Shown here one piece after another: positions 8,694-17,229 of a DNA stretch of 64,000 nt. A program made the position numbers and the translations under genes. Each line of letters starts with the position of its first letter. Position 1 is the first letter of the stretch. Source of the DNA: Rhodobacteraceae bacterium LNNU 3342 (GTDB taxonomy: Bacteria > Pseudomonadota > Alphaproteobacteria > Rhodobacterales > Rhodobacteraceae); NCBI GenBank assembly GCA_008711135.1, contig VUAW01000003.1:124001-188000 (forward strand), given 5' to 3'. The notes under the pieces were generated by a model. The model searched no databases. It was given only the letters and a program-made list of their open reading frames with translations, and was not told where the DNA came from.

Positions 8694-10310
8694 TCAGGCC
8701 TCGTCACCTTCCTCTTCGTCCTGATCTTCATCCTCGGCGCTTGCTTCAAGCTCCGAAGGGTCGACCCAACCCAGCAGCACACGCGCCGTCATGATGAGCG
8801 TCTGCGCTTCCTCAAGGCTCACTTCGAACTTTTCGAGCACGCCTTCGTCCTTGACCCGCTGGTTGTTCACGGTGGTCCAGCCGCCGGCAAGTTCCCAGTC
8901 GGCGCAGGTCGCAAAGTCTTCCAGCGTCTTTACGCCATCATTGGCCAGCGCTTCGACCATCTGCGGGGTCAACCCCTCGAAGTTGATCAGGCTGTCCTCG
9001 GCGCCCAGGGCCCGTGCATTTTCCAGCGCCTTGCGGCTGGCTTCCTCAAGCTGGTCGCGCGCCCGGGCCTGAAGCTCGTTCGCGGTATCCTCGTCAAAGC
9101 CGTCAATGGAAAGAAGCTCGTCCTGATCCACATATGCGACTTCTTCGAGATTTGTGAACCCCTCGGCCACAAGAAGTTGCGCGAGCGTTTCATCGACGTC
9201 GAGCGCATCCATGAAGAGCTGCGTGCGTTCGGCGAATTCTGCCTGACGACGGGCGGCTTCGTCGGCCTCGGTCATGATGTCGATGTCCAGCCCGGTCAGC
9301 TGGCTTGCCAGCCGCACGTTCTGACCACGACGCCCAATGGCGAGCGAGAGCTGTTCATCCGGGACCACCACCTCAATCCGGCCCGCGTCCTCGTCGATCA
9401 CGACCTTGGACACTTCGGCGGGCTGCAGCGCGTTGACCAGGAAGGTTGCCTGATCCTCGTTCCACGGGATGATGTCGATCTTTTCACCTTGAAGCTCATT
9501 CACGACGGCCTGAACGCGGCTGCCGCGCATACCGACGCAGGCGCCGACCGGGTCGATCGAGTTGTCATAGCTGATCACGCCGATCTTGGCGCGCGAACCC
9601 GGGTCGCGGGCAACGGCCTTGATCTCGATGATGCCGTCATATATTTCCGGCACTTCCATCTTGAACAGTTCGGCCATGAACTCTGGCGCGGTGCGCGACA
9701 GGAAGACCTGCGGGCCGCGGGCCTCGCGGCGGACGTCCTTGATATAGGCGCGGATGCGGTCGTTCGGGCGATAGCTTTCGCGGCCGATCTTTTCGTTCCG
9801 GCGCAGGATCGCCTCGCCGCGGCCGATGTCCACGATGATGTTGCCGTATTCCTCGCGGCGGACGACGCCGTTGATGATCGTGCCCTTGCGATCCTTGAAC
9901 TCGTCGTACTGACGGTCACGCTCGGCCTCGCGGACCTTCTGCAGGATGACCTGCTTGGCCGACTGCGCGGCGATCCGGCCCAGTTCGACCGGCGGCACCT
10001 CGTCCACGATCTCGTCGCCAACCTTGGGATCGGCAAGATACTGTTTTGCCTGCTTGACGGTCAGCTGCGCCTGGTGGTTTTCCACCGCGTCATCCTCGAC
10101 CACGGTGCGGACGCGGGTGAACCGGGCGCGCCCGGTCTTGCGGTCGATGCTGACCCGGATATCGAGTTCAGAGCCATAGCGCGACTTTGCCGCCCGGGCG
10201 AGGCTTTCTTCCATGGCCTGCACGACGAGATCGGCATCGATCATCTTCTCGCGCGCCACCGCTTCGGCGGTCTGCAGCAGTTCCAGCTGGTTGGCAGAGG
10301 TGATTGCCAT
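8694..10310 (-). CDS. nusA: Transcription termination/antitermination factor NusA
   Basis: 538-residue RNA polymerase-associated factor that modulates pausing, intrinsic termination and rRNA antitermination. Domain order is the N-terminal RNAP-binding domain (1-125), S1 (about 130-200), KH1 and KH2 (about 230-345, including VGACVGMRGSRVQAV and LAIGRRGQNVRLA), and two helical C-terminal repeats ending in an acidic tail (EDEDQDEEEGDEA). The longer C-terminal region is typical of Proteobacteria. The ATG at 10310 is 3 nt after the rimP stop, so translation is probably coupled. A terminator hairpin in the rimP leader puts the gene under a possible NusA feedback loop. Confidence 0.96.
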   Translation of the reverse strand: MAITSANQLELLQTAEAVAREKMIDADLVVQAMEESLARAAKSRYGSELDIRVSIDRKTGRARFTRVRTVVEDDAVENHQAQLTVKQAKQYLADPKVGDEIVDEVPPVELGRIAAQSAKQVILQKVREAERDRQYDEFKDRKGTIINGVVRREEYGNIIVDIGRGEAILRRNEKIGRESYRPNDRIRAYIKDVRREARGPQVFLSRTAPEFMAELFKMEVPEIYDGIIEIKAVARDPGSRAKIGVISYDNSIDPVGACVGMRGSRVQAVVNELQGEKIDIIPWNEDQATFLVNALQPAEVSKVVIDEDAGRIEVVVPDEQLSLAIGRRGQNVRLASQLTGLDIDIMTEADEAARRQAEFAERTQLFMDALDVDETLAQLLVAEGFTNLEEVAYVDQDELLSIDGFDEDTANELQARARDQLEEASRKALENARALGAEDSLINFEGLTPQMVEALANDGVKTLEDFATCADWELAGGWTTVNNQRVKDEGVLEKFEVSLEEAQTLIMTARVLLGWVDPSELEASAEDEDQDEEEGDEA

Positions 10311-10313
10311 GTC

Positions 10314-10907
10314 TCACTCCTTTTCCGAAGCGGTGTCCGATTCGTCGTCGTCGGATTCGGTTTCAATCTCGTCGAACTGATCTTCGTCGATGATGCCCGC
10401 AGCCTTGCGCTGGCGCAGCATCTCGGCGATCAGCTCGTCCGTCAGGATCAGCTTGGCGTCCGACAGCCAGTCGAACTTCAGGCCGATGGTGCCTTCCTCG
10501 ATCTCGATCAGGACCTCACCGTCTTCGACACCCTGCAGGATGCCCTTGAAGCGGCGGCGGCCGTCGATCAGTTCGGTTGTTTCCACCCGCGCCTCGTAGC
10601 CTTCCCACACCTCGAAGTCCTTGAGCCGGGTCAGCGGCCGGTCGATGCCGGGGCTTGAAACCTCAAGCACATAGGCATCCTCCACCGGGTCCTCGACATC
10701 CAGCACCGCGGAAACAGCGGTGGATATCTTGGCGCAATCCTCCACATCGATGCCACCCTCAGGACGGTCAGCCATAATCTGCAGGATGCGGGTCTTGCCG
10801 CCCTGCAGGCGGATGCGCACCAGTTCGTATCCCAACCCCTCGATCGCGGGGGTGATGATCTCGGCCAGGCGGCGGTCGATGGCGGTCTTTGCAATAAGGT
10901 CGGCCAT
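10314..10907 (-). CDS. rimP: Ribosome maturation factor RimP
   Basis: 197-residue assembly factor for the 30S subunit. Family segments are visible: [60 protein letters not shown], and a C-terminal Sm-like beta barrel with an acidic tail. The ATG at 10907 has TTTGGAG five bases upstream. The open frame continues upstream to 11057, but that stretch contains a terminator hairpin and no ribosome binding site, so the short start is chosen. First gene of the operon leading to nusA, ylxR and infB. The intrinsic terminator ends only 12 nt before the start codon. Confidence 0.94.
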   Translation of the reverse strand: MADLIAKTAIDRRLAEIITPAIEGLGYELVRIRLQGGKTRILQIMADRPEGGIDVEDCAKISTAVSAVLDVEDPVEDAYVLEVSSPGIDRPLTRLKDFEVWEGYEARVETTELIDGRRRFKGILQGVEDGEVLIEIEEGTIGLKFDWLSDAKLILTDELIAEMLRQRKAAGIIDEDQFDEIETESDDDESDTASEKE

Positions 10908-10919
10908 GGCTCCAAACAC

Positions 10920-10942
10920 AAAAAAACGGGCGCGCGGCCCGT
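10920..10942 (-). terminator. Intrinsic terminator / attenuator in the rimP leader
   Basis: On the minus strand a perfect 6-bp stem ACGGGC/GCCCGT with loop CGCGC is followed by six T, and the rimP ATG starts 12 nt later with its ribosome binding site in between. There is no room for a promoter between the T-run and rimP, so transcription of the operon must pass through this hairpin. It may also end readthrough from the iminopeptidase gene at 11054. Confidence 0.75.
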
Positions 10943-10995
10943 GACATTTTCCCGGTGGCGCCGTTGGTGTTGCCAGCGGGCCGCTGTTGGAACTC

Positions 10996-11024
10996 CATAT
11001 ACGCCGCAAGGTCCGACTCTGCAA
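10996..11024 (-). promoter_or_regulatory. Putative promoter of the rimP-nusA operon
   Basis: On the minus strand TTGCAG (11019-11024) and TATATG (10996-11001) are separated by exactly 17 nt. This places a start site about 50 nt before the leader terminator. The match to the housekeeping consensus is partial (3/6 and 4/6). Confidence 0.4.
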
Positions 11025-11053
11025 GTGGCGCACGCAGAATTGTCCGCCCCGGC

Positions 11054-12043
11054 TCAAAGGCCCAGGGCGGCGCCCCTGTCGCGCAGCAGATTCATCGTCC
11101 GCACCAGTTCCGCGCTGATCCCCGGTTCGGAGAGGGCATGGCCTGCCATCGGGATCATCCGAAGCTCTGCCCGGGGCCAGGACTGCGCCAGCTTCCAGGC
11201 CGAGGCCGGCGGGCAGATCATGTCATAGCGGCCCTGCACGATGGTTCCGGGCAGATGCGCGATCCGGTCCATCTCCTGCAGGATCTGGCCATCGCGTTCC
11301 AGAAAGCCGGCGTGGTGGAAATAGTGATTCTCCAGCCGTGAAAAGGCGCGGGCATAGTCGGCGGGGCTTTCGCCCAAACCGCCCTCATGCTCGATCGCGG
11401 CCAGCGCGTTTTCCCAAGCTGCCCAGGTGCGGGCGTGGCGCGTTTCCTCGATGACGTCACCGGAAAACAGCCGGCGGTGATAGGCCCCGATCATGTCGCC
11501 GCGTTCATCCTCGGGGATCGGGGCGCTGAACTGGGCCCAGAGGTCGGGCCAGAACTGCCCGGCGCCGCCACCATAGAACCAGTCAAGCTCCGCCCGGGTC
11601 ATCAAGAAGACGCCCCGCAGCACCAGATGCGCCACCCGCCCCGGATGGGCCTGCGCATAAATCAGCGCCAGCGTCGCCCCCCAGCTGCCGCCAAAGACGA
11701 TCCAGCGGTTGATCCCCAGCGTCTCGCGGATCTGCTCGATATCGGAAACAAGGTGCCAGGTGGTGTTGTTCTCCACGCTCGCATGCGGGCGCGATCGGCC
11801 ACAGCCACGCTGGTCGAACAGGACGATGCGGTACACGCTGGGATCGAAATAGCGCCGCATTGCCGGGCTGCACCCGCCCCCGGGTCCACCATGAAGCACC
11901 ACCACCGGAATACCCTGCGGGTTGCCGCATTGTTCGACATAGATACGGTGCCCCTCCCCCACGTCGAGAACCCGCTGGTCAAACGGATCTAGGGGTGGGT
12001 AAAGGAACGCGGCTGCGCGCTTTTGGCCTGCGGTTCTATCCAT
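11054..12043 (-). CDS. pip: Proline iminopeptidase (alpha/beta hydrolase)
   Basis: 329-residue cytoplasmic serine peptidase that removes N-terminal proline from peptides. Motifs are those of peptidase family S33: HGGPGGG oxyanion-hole loop, DQRGCGRS, the nucleophile elbow GGSWG (Ser about residue 115), [16 protein letters not shown] in the cap domain, and the terminal GRYDMICP (Asp) and MAGHALSEP (His) triad regions. The start at 12043 gives [21 protein letters not shown], the expected N-terminus. The longer frame upstream overlaps the divergent ubiG leader. It faces away from ubiG across a 62-nt intergenic region. Confidence 0.9.
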   Translation of the reverse strand: MDRTAGQKRAAAFLYPPLDPFDQRVLDVGEGHRIYVEQCGNPQGIPVVVLHGGPGGGCSPAMRRYFDPSVYRIVLFDQRGCGRSRPHASVENNTTWHLVSDIEQIRETLGINRWIVFGGSWGATLALIYAQAHPGRVAHLVLRGVFLMTRAELDWFYGGGAGQFWPDLWAQFSAPIPEDERGDMIGAYHRRLFSGDVIEETRHARTWAAWENALAAIEHEGGLGESPADYARAFSRLENHYFHHAGFLERDGQILQEMDRIAHLPGTIVQGRYDMICPPASAWKLAQSWPRAELRMIPMAGHALSEPGISAELVRTMNLLRDRGAALGL

Positions 12044-12053
12044 GACTGACCTA

Positions 12054-12059
12054 TATAAT
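12054..12059 (+). promoter_or_regulatory. Consensus -10 hexamer upstream of ubiG
   Basis: A perfect TATAAT lies 46 nt before the ubiG ATG. I see no convincing -35 at 16-18 nt distance, so the assignment as a promoter is tentative. The site lies within the short divergent region shared with pip. Confidence 0.3.
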
Positions 12060-12105
12060 GGCAAACGGCGCCCCGCCACGGGGTAATTGTGAGGAAAGGC
12101 ATCTG

Positions 12106-12852
12106 ATGCAGACCCAGCCGACAAGCACCGTGGACCCATCCGAAGTCGCCAAGTTCGAGGCGATGGCCGCCGAATGGTGGGATCCGAACGGCAAGTTCAA
12201 GCCGCTTCACATGCTGAACCCCTGCCGGCTGGACTACATTACCCGCCAAATCGCAATGGAATTCGACCGGGACTTGGGGACGCCTGCGCCTTTCACGGGG
12301 CTGCGGCTGCTCGACATCGGCTGCGGCGGCGGGCTCTTGTCGGAACCGATGGCGCGGCTGGGGGCGACGGTGGTCGGGGCGGATGCCGCCGAACGCAACA
12401 TCCCCGTCGCGCGGCTGCATGCGGAACAATCCGGGCTCGACATCGACTATCGCCACATCACTGCCGAAGCCCTGGCCGAGGCAGGGGAAACCTTTGACGT
12501 GGTCCTGAACATGGAGGTGGTGGAACATGTCTCGGACCCGCTGGCCTATCTGACCGCGTGCCGGCAGTTGCTCAAGCCCGGCGGGCTGATGATCTGCTCG
12601 ACCATCAACCGCAACGCCAAAAGCTGGCTGATGGCCATCGTGGGGGCGGAACAGATCATGAGGTGGCTTCCCAAGGGCACCCATGACTGGAACAAGTTCA
12701 TCACGCCGGAAGAACTCTATGCCCTGATCCGCAGCGCCGGCCTTGATCCCGTGGATCGCAAGGGGTTCGTCTTCAATCCGCTTGGCTGGTCCTGGTCGCT
12801 GTCGGACCGCGACCTGTCGGTGAACTACGTCACGGCCAGCGTGCGGCGCTAA
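12106..12852 (+). CDS. ubiG: Ubiquinone biosynthesis O-methyltransferase
   Basis: 248-residue SAM-dependent enzyme that carries out both O-methylations of ubiquinone biosynthesis. SAM motif I is [21 protein letters not shown]. Other family marks are [16 protein letters not shown] near the N-terminus, [11 protein letters not shown] and [15 protein letters not shown], and the UbiG-specific [27 protein letters not shown] ribosome binding site at 12091-12099 supports ATG 12106. Convergent with the MarR gene, with the two stop codons overlapping in a CTAA sequence. Supplies ubiquinone to the respiratory chain at the inner membrane. Confidence 0.95.
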   Translation: MQTQPTSTVDPSEVAKFEAMAAEWWDPNGKFKPLHMLNPCRLDYITRQIAMEFDRDLGTPAPFTGLRLLDIGCGGGLLSEPMARLGATVVGADAAERNIPVARLHAEQSGLDIDYRHITAEALAEAGETFDVVLNMEVVEHVSDPLAYLTACRQLLKPGGLMICSTINRNAKSWLMAIVGAEQIMRWLPKGTHDWNKFITPEELYALIRSAGLDPVDRKGFVFNPLGWSWSLSDRDLSVNYVTASVRR

Positions 12853-13295
12853 TCGCCTTCCATCTGCAGCCGGATTTCCCGCAGCACGGGCAGGACGGCG
12901 CGCACCCGGTCGCTGCCCAGCGCGCGCACCACGCTTGTCAGGACCGGCGCGATGGCCTGCAGCGCCGCATCCCGCGCCGCGCGACCTGCCGGGCTGATCG
13001 ACACGAACTTGCGCCGCGCATCGTCCCAGTCAGGGCGGATATGCACGTGCCCCGCCCATTCCAGCCGCGTCAGCGTGTTGGTCATCGCGCCGCGCGTGAC
13101 GTGAAAGCTCTTGGCCAATTGCGCCGGCGTCCGTTCATCGCTCACCCGGGCCAGATGGTTGAGCACGCTGAAATGCGACAGCTCCATCCCTTTGGGCAGA
13201 ACCTTGGACAGCCGGTTCCGCGCCAGCTGATCGGCCATGAAGATCTCGCTGAACAGCGCAGCGGCGAGGTCGTCGGTCTTGTCGGCGGTCATCAT
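12849..13295 (-). CDS. MarR-family winged-helix transcriptional regulator
   Basis: 148 residues with the MarR layout: helical dimerisation ends and a central winged helix-turn-helix. [46 protein letters not shown] carries the recognition helix and the wing contains the conserved [16 protein letters not shown]. Such proteins usually repress a nearby gene and respond to small phenolic or oxidative ligands; the ligand and target here are unknown. The start at 13295 overlaps the stop of the nitrilase-family gene by four bases (ATGA); a second Met follows directly. It is probably cotranscribed with the upstream nitrilase-grxC genes. Confidence 0.87.
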   Translation of the reverse strand: MMTADKTDDLAAALFSEIFMADQLARNRLSKVLPKGMELSHFSVLNHLARVSDERTPAQLAKSFHVTRGAMTNTLTRLEWAGHVHIRPDWDDARRKFVSISPAGRAARDAALQAIAPVLTSVVRALGSDRVRAVLPVLREIRLQMEGD

Positions 13296-14131
13296 GGTCC
13301 CTCGAACGCGCGGTCGTGGCGCAGCGAAGGCACGCGGGCACGTGCGCGGGCGACCTCATCCAGATCGAGCGTGACGAAAGTCAGCCCGGGCTCTTGTCCG
13401 GCATCGGCAAGGACCTCTCCCCAAGGGGCGACGGCCAGGGAATGGCCGTGACTCCTCCGCCGCGCCGGGGCGCCGGTTTCAGCATGAAGCCCGGTCTGCG
13501 CCGGGGCAAGCACGAAACAGCCCGTCTCGATCGCGCGGGCGCGCAGCAGGCTTTCCCAATGCGCCGCCCCTGTCAGGTGGTTGAATGCCGACGGAACCGT
13601 CAGGATGTCGCCCCCCCCCTGCGCCAGCGCCCGGTAGAGATGGGGAAAGCGCAGGTCATAGCAGATGGTCATCCCGATGCGGCCGAACGGCGTGTCGGCA
13701 ACCACGGCCCGGTTGCCGGGCCGATAGCCATCGGATTCACGAAACACCTCGGTTTCGGACACGTTGACGTCGAACATGTGGATCTTGTCATATCGTGCCA
13801 CGACCGCCCCATCCGGGCCGATCAGGAACGAGCGATTGGCAAAGCGCCCGTCGCCGTCCCGCGTCCGCAGCGCAAGGGACCCGATCAGCAGCCAGACGCC
13901 CAACGCCGCCGCCTCGTCGCAAAGGGCGGCAAGCGTGGGGTCGTCTTCCTCATGCCGCAGCACCTCGCGCTGGCGGGCACGGCTGGAGGAAATGCAGTTC
14001 GTCACCTCTGGCGTCAGGATGAACCCGGCGCCGCCTTGCGCCGCCTGCCGGACCAGTGCCCGGGTCCCCTCAAGATTGGTTCCCGGATCATCTGATACCG
14101 ACAGTTGCACAAGGGCGGCGCGCATCGTCAT
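13292..14131 (-). CDS. Carbon-nitrogen hydrolase (nitrilase superfamily, Nit-like amidase)
   Basis: 279 residues with the complete catalytic set of the superfamily: Glu42 in ILTPEVTN, Lys116 in YDKIHMFD and Cys157 in ICYDLRFP. The IHMFDVNV and YDLRFPHLYRAL segments resemble the Nit1/Nit2 branch, which repairs deaminated glutathione or hydrolyses omega-amides such as alpha-ketoglutaramate. The neighbouring glutaredoxin gene (four-base overlap) makes a glutathione-related substrate attractive, but that is inference. Most likely cytoplasmic. Confidence 0.88.
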   Translation of the reverse strand: MTMRAALVQLSVSDDPGTNLEGTRALVRQAAQGGAGFILTPEVTNCISSSRARQREVLRHEEDDPTLAALCDEAAALGVWLLIGSLALRTRDGDGRFANRSFLIGPDGAVVARYDKIHMFDVNVSETEVFRESDGYRPGNRAVVADTPFGRIGMTICYDLRFPHLYRALAQGGGDILTVPSAFNHLTGAAHWESLLRARAIETGCFVLAPAQTGLHAETGAPARRRSHGHSLAVAPWGEVLADAGQEPGLTFVTLDLDEVARARARVPSLRHDRAFEGP

Positions 14132-14385
14132 CCGGCCAGAAGCGGGTCAAGCTTGCCCGCGCGTTCCAGCGCGTGCAGGTCGTCAGAACCACCGACATGG
14201 GTGTTGCCGATGAAGATCTGCGGTACGGTATGGCGCCCATGGGCACGCTGCATCATCTTCTGCCGCAGCGCGGGGTCACGGCTGACGTCGTATTCCGTGA
14301 AGGACACGCCCTTCTGGGTCAGCAGGCGCTTGGCCGCGTGGCAATAGCCGCACATCGGCGTGGTATAGATTTCGACAGGTTGCAT
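14128..14385 (-). CDS. grxC: Glutaredoxin 3 (GrxC)
   Basis: 85-residue dithiol glutaredoxin that reduces disulfides and mixed disulfides with glutathione. Active site CGYC at residues 12-15, then HAAKRLLTQKGV, the TVPQIFIG cis-Pro loop and VGGSDDL for glutathione binding. The CGYC centre replaces the textbook CPYC. The start at 14385 (MQPVEIYTTPMCGYC) fits the family; the in-frame extension to 14415 lies in the gap after comF. Overlaps the nitrilase-family gene by four bases. Confidence 0.92.
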   Translation of the reverse strand: MQPVEIYTTPMCGYCHAAKRLLTQKGVSFTEYDVSRDPALRQKMMQRAHGRHTVPQIFIGNTHVGGSDDLHALERAGKLDPLLAG

Positions 14386-14424
14386 GGATTTCCCGATCCT
14401 GAAGTTGTGGGCCACTATAGGGAT

Positions 14425-15153
14425 TTAGGCATCCTTCGCAACGCGGGCCAGTGCCAGCACGCTGACGGCATCGGCGCCCGCCTCATGGCAGGCCAGCGCG
14501 GCAGCATGGAACGTCGCCCCCGAGGTCATCACGTCATCGACCAGAAGCACATGCCGCCCCTCCAGCAGGTACCCACGCCGCGGGTGGATGCGGATCGCCC
14601 CCTCCATGTTGGCAAAGCGCCCTTCCCACCCCTTGCCATCCTGGGTGCCGGTCGAACGCGGGCGGTGCAAAAGGTCGGGGCAATGTTCCAGCCCGGCTTC
14701 TTTCGCCACAACGCGGGCAAGCAGCGCCGACTGGTTGTAGCGCCGCTTCAGCAGCCGCATCCAGTGCAGCGGGATAGGCGCGACGATCATCCCCTGCCGC
14801 AGGATCGGCGCTGCGGCCCGCGTAAGCCAGCCGCCCGCTGGACGTGCAAGGTCCAGCCGGTCCCCATGCTTGAGCGCCAGCACCAGCCGCCGCCCGTTGT
14901 CCGCGTAAAGCATCGCCGCCCGACCCTGCTGCCAGACGCGGGGATGTTCCAGGCAGTCGTCGCACAGCACCGGCTGGTCATCCTCTCCCGGCAGGGGGAT
15001 GCCGCAGGCGTCACAGCAAAGCCCGGCGATGAAGGGCGTGTCCCGCCAGCAGGTAGCGCAAAGGCCAAAGTCGGTCGCGACATCAGCGCGGCAGGTCAGG
15101 CACTGCGGCGGGTAGATCGCCCGCAGCACGCTTTGCAATCCCCATCCTGTCAC
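14425..15153 (-). CDS. ComF-family amidophosphoribosyltransferase-like protein
   Basis: 242 residues. The N-terminal part has Cys pairs CLTC, CATC, CDAC and CDDC arranged as a zinc ribbon (about 18-67). The C-terminal part is a type I phosphoribosyltransferase fold with the PRPP loop VLLVDDVMTSGAT. Family segments ALKHGDRLDLA, PIPLHWMRLLKRRYNQSALLA and RPRSTGTQDGK are present. ComF supports DNA uptake in naturally competent species, but in alphaproteobacteria the protein is widespread and its function is not settled. It precedes grxC with a 39-nt gap and diverges from the methyltransferase at 15184. Confidence 0.9.
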   Translation of the reverse strand: MTGWGLQSVLRAIYPPQCLTCRADVATDFGLCATCWRDTPFIAGLCCDACGIPLPGEDDQPVLCDDCLEHPRVWQQGRAAMLYADNGRRLVLALKHGDRLDLARPAGGWLTRAAAPILRQGMIVAPIPLHWMRLLKRRYNQSALLARVVAKEAGLEHCPDLLHRPRSTGTQDGKGWEGRFANMEGAIRIHPRRGYLLEGRHVLLVDDVMTSGATFHAAALACHEAGADAVSVLALARVAKDA

Positions 15154-15183
15154 CTAGATAACCTCCATCCCGAAGGAGCGACC

Positions 15184-16032
15184 ATGACCCGCCCGCCCGA
15201 CCTGACCGACCGCAAGGCCCTTGAGGCGCATCGCGCCCGTGCCGGCCGAAACCCCGCGCTGTTCCTGCACGAAGAAGTGGCCTTTGAGGTCGAGGAAAGA
15301 CTGCTCGCGGTTAACAGGAGGTTTACGGCCCCTGCCATCGTGACGGATTTTCCGCAGGTCTGGGCAGGCCGCCTTTCCGGCGCAAAGATCGTGCCGATGA
15401 CCGAGGTGCTGGCGCTGGACGAAGCCGCGCATGACCTGGTGATCCACGCGCTGTGCCTGCACTGGGCAAACGATCCCGTCGGACAGATCGTGCAAAGCCG
15501 CCGCGCCCTGCGCCCGGACGGCTTGTTCCTGGGCGCGCTGTTCGGGGGGCAGACCCTTGCCGAACTTCGCGCTGCCTTGGCAGAGGCCGAGGCGCGCGTT
15601 ACGGGCGGCATGTCCCCGCGCGTCCTGCCCATGGGAGAGATCCGCGACCTCGGTGCCCTTTTGCAGCGGGCGGGATTTGCCCTGCCGGTGGCCGATTCCA
15701 CGACGCATGTGGTGACCTATGCTGACCCGGTGGCGCTGATGCATGATCTTCGTGCGATGGGCGAAACCAATGCCCTTGCCCAGCGCCTGCGCCGCCCGAC
15801 CCGCCGTGGCATGATGGCCGAGGCGATCCGCATCTATTCGGAAACCTATCCCGCGCCGGACAACCCCGACCGCATCCGCGCCACGTTCGAGACAGTATTC
15901 CTGACCGGCTGGGCGCCGCATGAAAGCCAGCAGAAGCCCCTTCGTCCGGGTTCTGCTGTCCAGCGGCTGGCGGATGCACTGCGCACTGATGAACAGCCCC
16001 TGCGCGACCCCGCGACCAAGAGCGGCATTTGA
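15184..16032 (+). CDS. NDUFAF5-like SAM-dependent methyltransferase
   Basis: 282 residues related to the BioC/NDUFAF5 group. NDUFAF5 hydroxylates an arginine of a complex I subunit in mitochondria and is needed for complex I assembly, so an assembly role is plausible here. Recognisable parts are LTDRKALEAHRARA, DLVIHALCLHWANDPVGQI, ALRPDGLFLGALFGGQTLAELR and FLTGWAPHESQQKPLRPGSA near the end. The glycine-rich motif I expected for SAM binding is not conserved; the equivalent region reads PAIVTDFPQVWAGRLSGAKI. A GAAGGAG ribosome binding site precedes ATG 15184. Ferrochelatase follows after 51 nt and may be cotranscribed. Confidence 0.82.
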   Translation: MTRPPDLTDRKALEAHRARAGRNPALFLHEEVAFEVEERLLAVNRRFTAPAIVTDFPQVWAGRLSGAKIVPMTEVLALDEAAHDLVIHALCLHWANDPVGQIVQSRRALRPDGLFLGALFGGQTLAELRAALAEAEARVTGGMSPRVLPMGEIRDLGALLQRAGFALPVADSTTHVVTYADPVALMHDLRAMGETNALAQRLRRPTRRGMMAEAIRIYSETYPAPDNPDRIRATFETVFLTGWAPHESQQKPLRPGSAVQRLADALRTDEQPLRDPATKSGI

Positions 16033-16083
16033 TAGCAGGGCAAAACCCGATAATTCACGCGCAACCTGCGCAAGAGGAACACC

Positions 16084-17184
16084 ATGTTGGACGCAAGAAC
16101 GGGTACCGAGGCCCGAGACCTGATCAAACCCGGTGAGGGGCGCCTTGCCCATGCCCAGCCCGATCACCCGCCAGTACCGCGCCCCAAGGTCGGCATCCTG
16201 CTGGCCAACCTCGGCACGCCGGACAACTATGACTACTGGTCGATGCGCCGTTACCTGAACGAGTTCCTGTCGGACCGGCGCGTCATCGACTATTCGCCCT
16301 TCTTCTGGCAGCCGCTTCTGCAGCTGGTGATCCTGACCAAGCGGCCCTTTACCTCGGGCGCGAACTACAAGCTGATCTGGAACCACGACAAGGGCGAGAG
16401 CCCGCTGATGACCATCACCAAGGACCAGACGGCGGCGATCGCAGACCGGATGCGAGAAGCCTTCGGCGATCAGGTCGTGGTCGATTTCTGCATGCGCTAC
16501 GGCAACCCCTCGACCCAGTCCAAGGTCCGGGCGATGGTGGAACAGGGGTGTGAGAAGATCCTGTTCTTCCCCCTCTATCCCCAATACGCGGGCGCTACGA
16601 CCGCCACGGCGAACGATGCGTTCTTTCGGGCGCTGATGCAGGAAAAATGGCAGCCCTCGGCTCGGACAGTTCCGGCTTATTTCGACACGCCGCAATACAT
16701 CGACGCGCTGGCGGAGTCGGTCGCAAAGGTCTGGGATGCGATGGAGCAGAAGCCGGAACTGCTTGTGACCTCGTACCACGGGGTGCCCAAGCGCTACCTG
16801 CTTGAAGGCGATCCCTACCACTGCCAGTGCCAGAAGACCTCGCGCCTGCTGCGGGAAAAGCTGGGTTGGGAAAAGGGCAAGGTCGTGACCACCTTCCAGT
16901 CGCGCTTCGGGTCCGAGGAATGGCTTCAGCCCTACACCGTCGAAGAGGTCGCCCGTCTGGCCCAAAGCGGGGTAAAGCGGCTGGCTGTCGTCGCCCCCGC
17001 CTTTGCCGCCGACTGCATCGAGACGCTGGAGGAAATCAACGGCGAAATCCGCGAGGCCTTTGAACATGCGGGCGGTGAGGAATTCACCTACATCCCCTGC
17101 CTAAACGCGGATGAGGCGCATATCCACGCGCTCTGCAGCGTGATCTTCGACAATCTTGGCGGATGGCTGGATCAACCAGCATGA
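16084..17184 (+). CDS. hemH: Ferrochelatase
   Basis: 366-residue terminal enzyme of heme synthesis, inserting iron into protoporphyrin IX at the inner face of the membrane. The catalytic His lies in LLVTSYHGVPKRYL. Further signatures are VGILLANLGTPD, YWSMRRYLNEFLSDRRV, FPLYPQYAGATTATAND, TTFQSRFGSEEWLQPYT and VVAPAFAADCIETLEEI. About 30 residues precede the conserved core. The ATG has AAGAGGAAC upstream. Cysteines in YHCQCQK are notable, as some ferrochelatases carry iron-sulfur or structural cysteines, but I cannot assign them. The product connects with HemW (43.2 kb) and HemJ (51.6 kb) in the same window. Confidence 0.95.
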   Translation: MLDARTGTEARDLIKPGEGRLAHAQPDHPPVPRPKVGILLANLGTPDNYDYWSMRRYLNEFLSDRRVIDYSPFFWQPLLQLVILTKRPFTSGANYKLIWNHDKGESPLMTITKDQTAAIADRMREAFGDQVVVDFCMRYGNPSTQSKVRAMVEQGCEKILFFPLYPQYAGATTATANDAFFRALMQEKWQPSARTVPAYFDTPQYIDALAESVAKVWDAMEQKPELLVTSYHGVPKRYLLEGDPYHCQCQKTSRLLREKLGWEKGKVVTTFQSRFGSEEWLQPYTVEEVARLAQSGVKRLAVVAPAFAADCIETLEEINGEIREAFEHAGGEEFTYIPCLNADEAHIHALCSVIFDNLGGWLDQPA

Positions 17185-17208
17185 AAAAGGGCGGCCACTG
17201 GCCGCCCT
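17184..17208 (-). terminator. Intrinsic terminator for the L,D-transpeptidase gene
   Basis: Stem AGGGCGGC/GCCGCCCT with a short loop, followed on the minus strand by five T. On the plus strand only a weak T-rich stretch follows, so it mainly serves the minus-strand gene at 17230 while touching the hemH stop codon. Confidence 0.75.
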
Positions 17209-17229
17209 GTTCATTCGTTGTCTGGCATC

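Noticed and set aside
15154-17067. Minus-strand frame of 637 codons over the methyltransferase and hemH
   Set aside because: Antisense to two genes with complete catalytic motifs.
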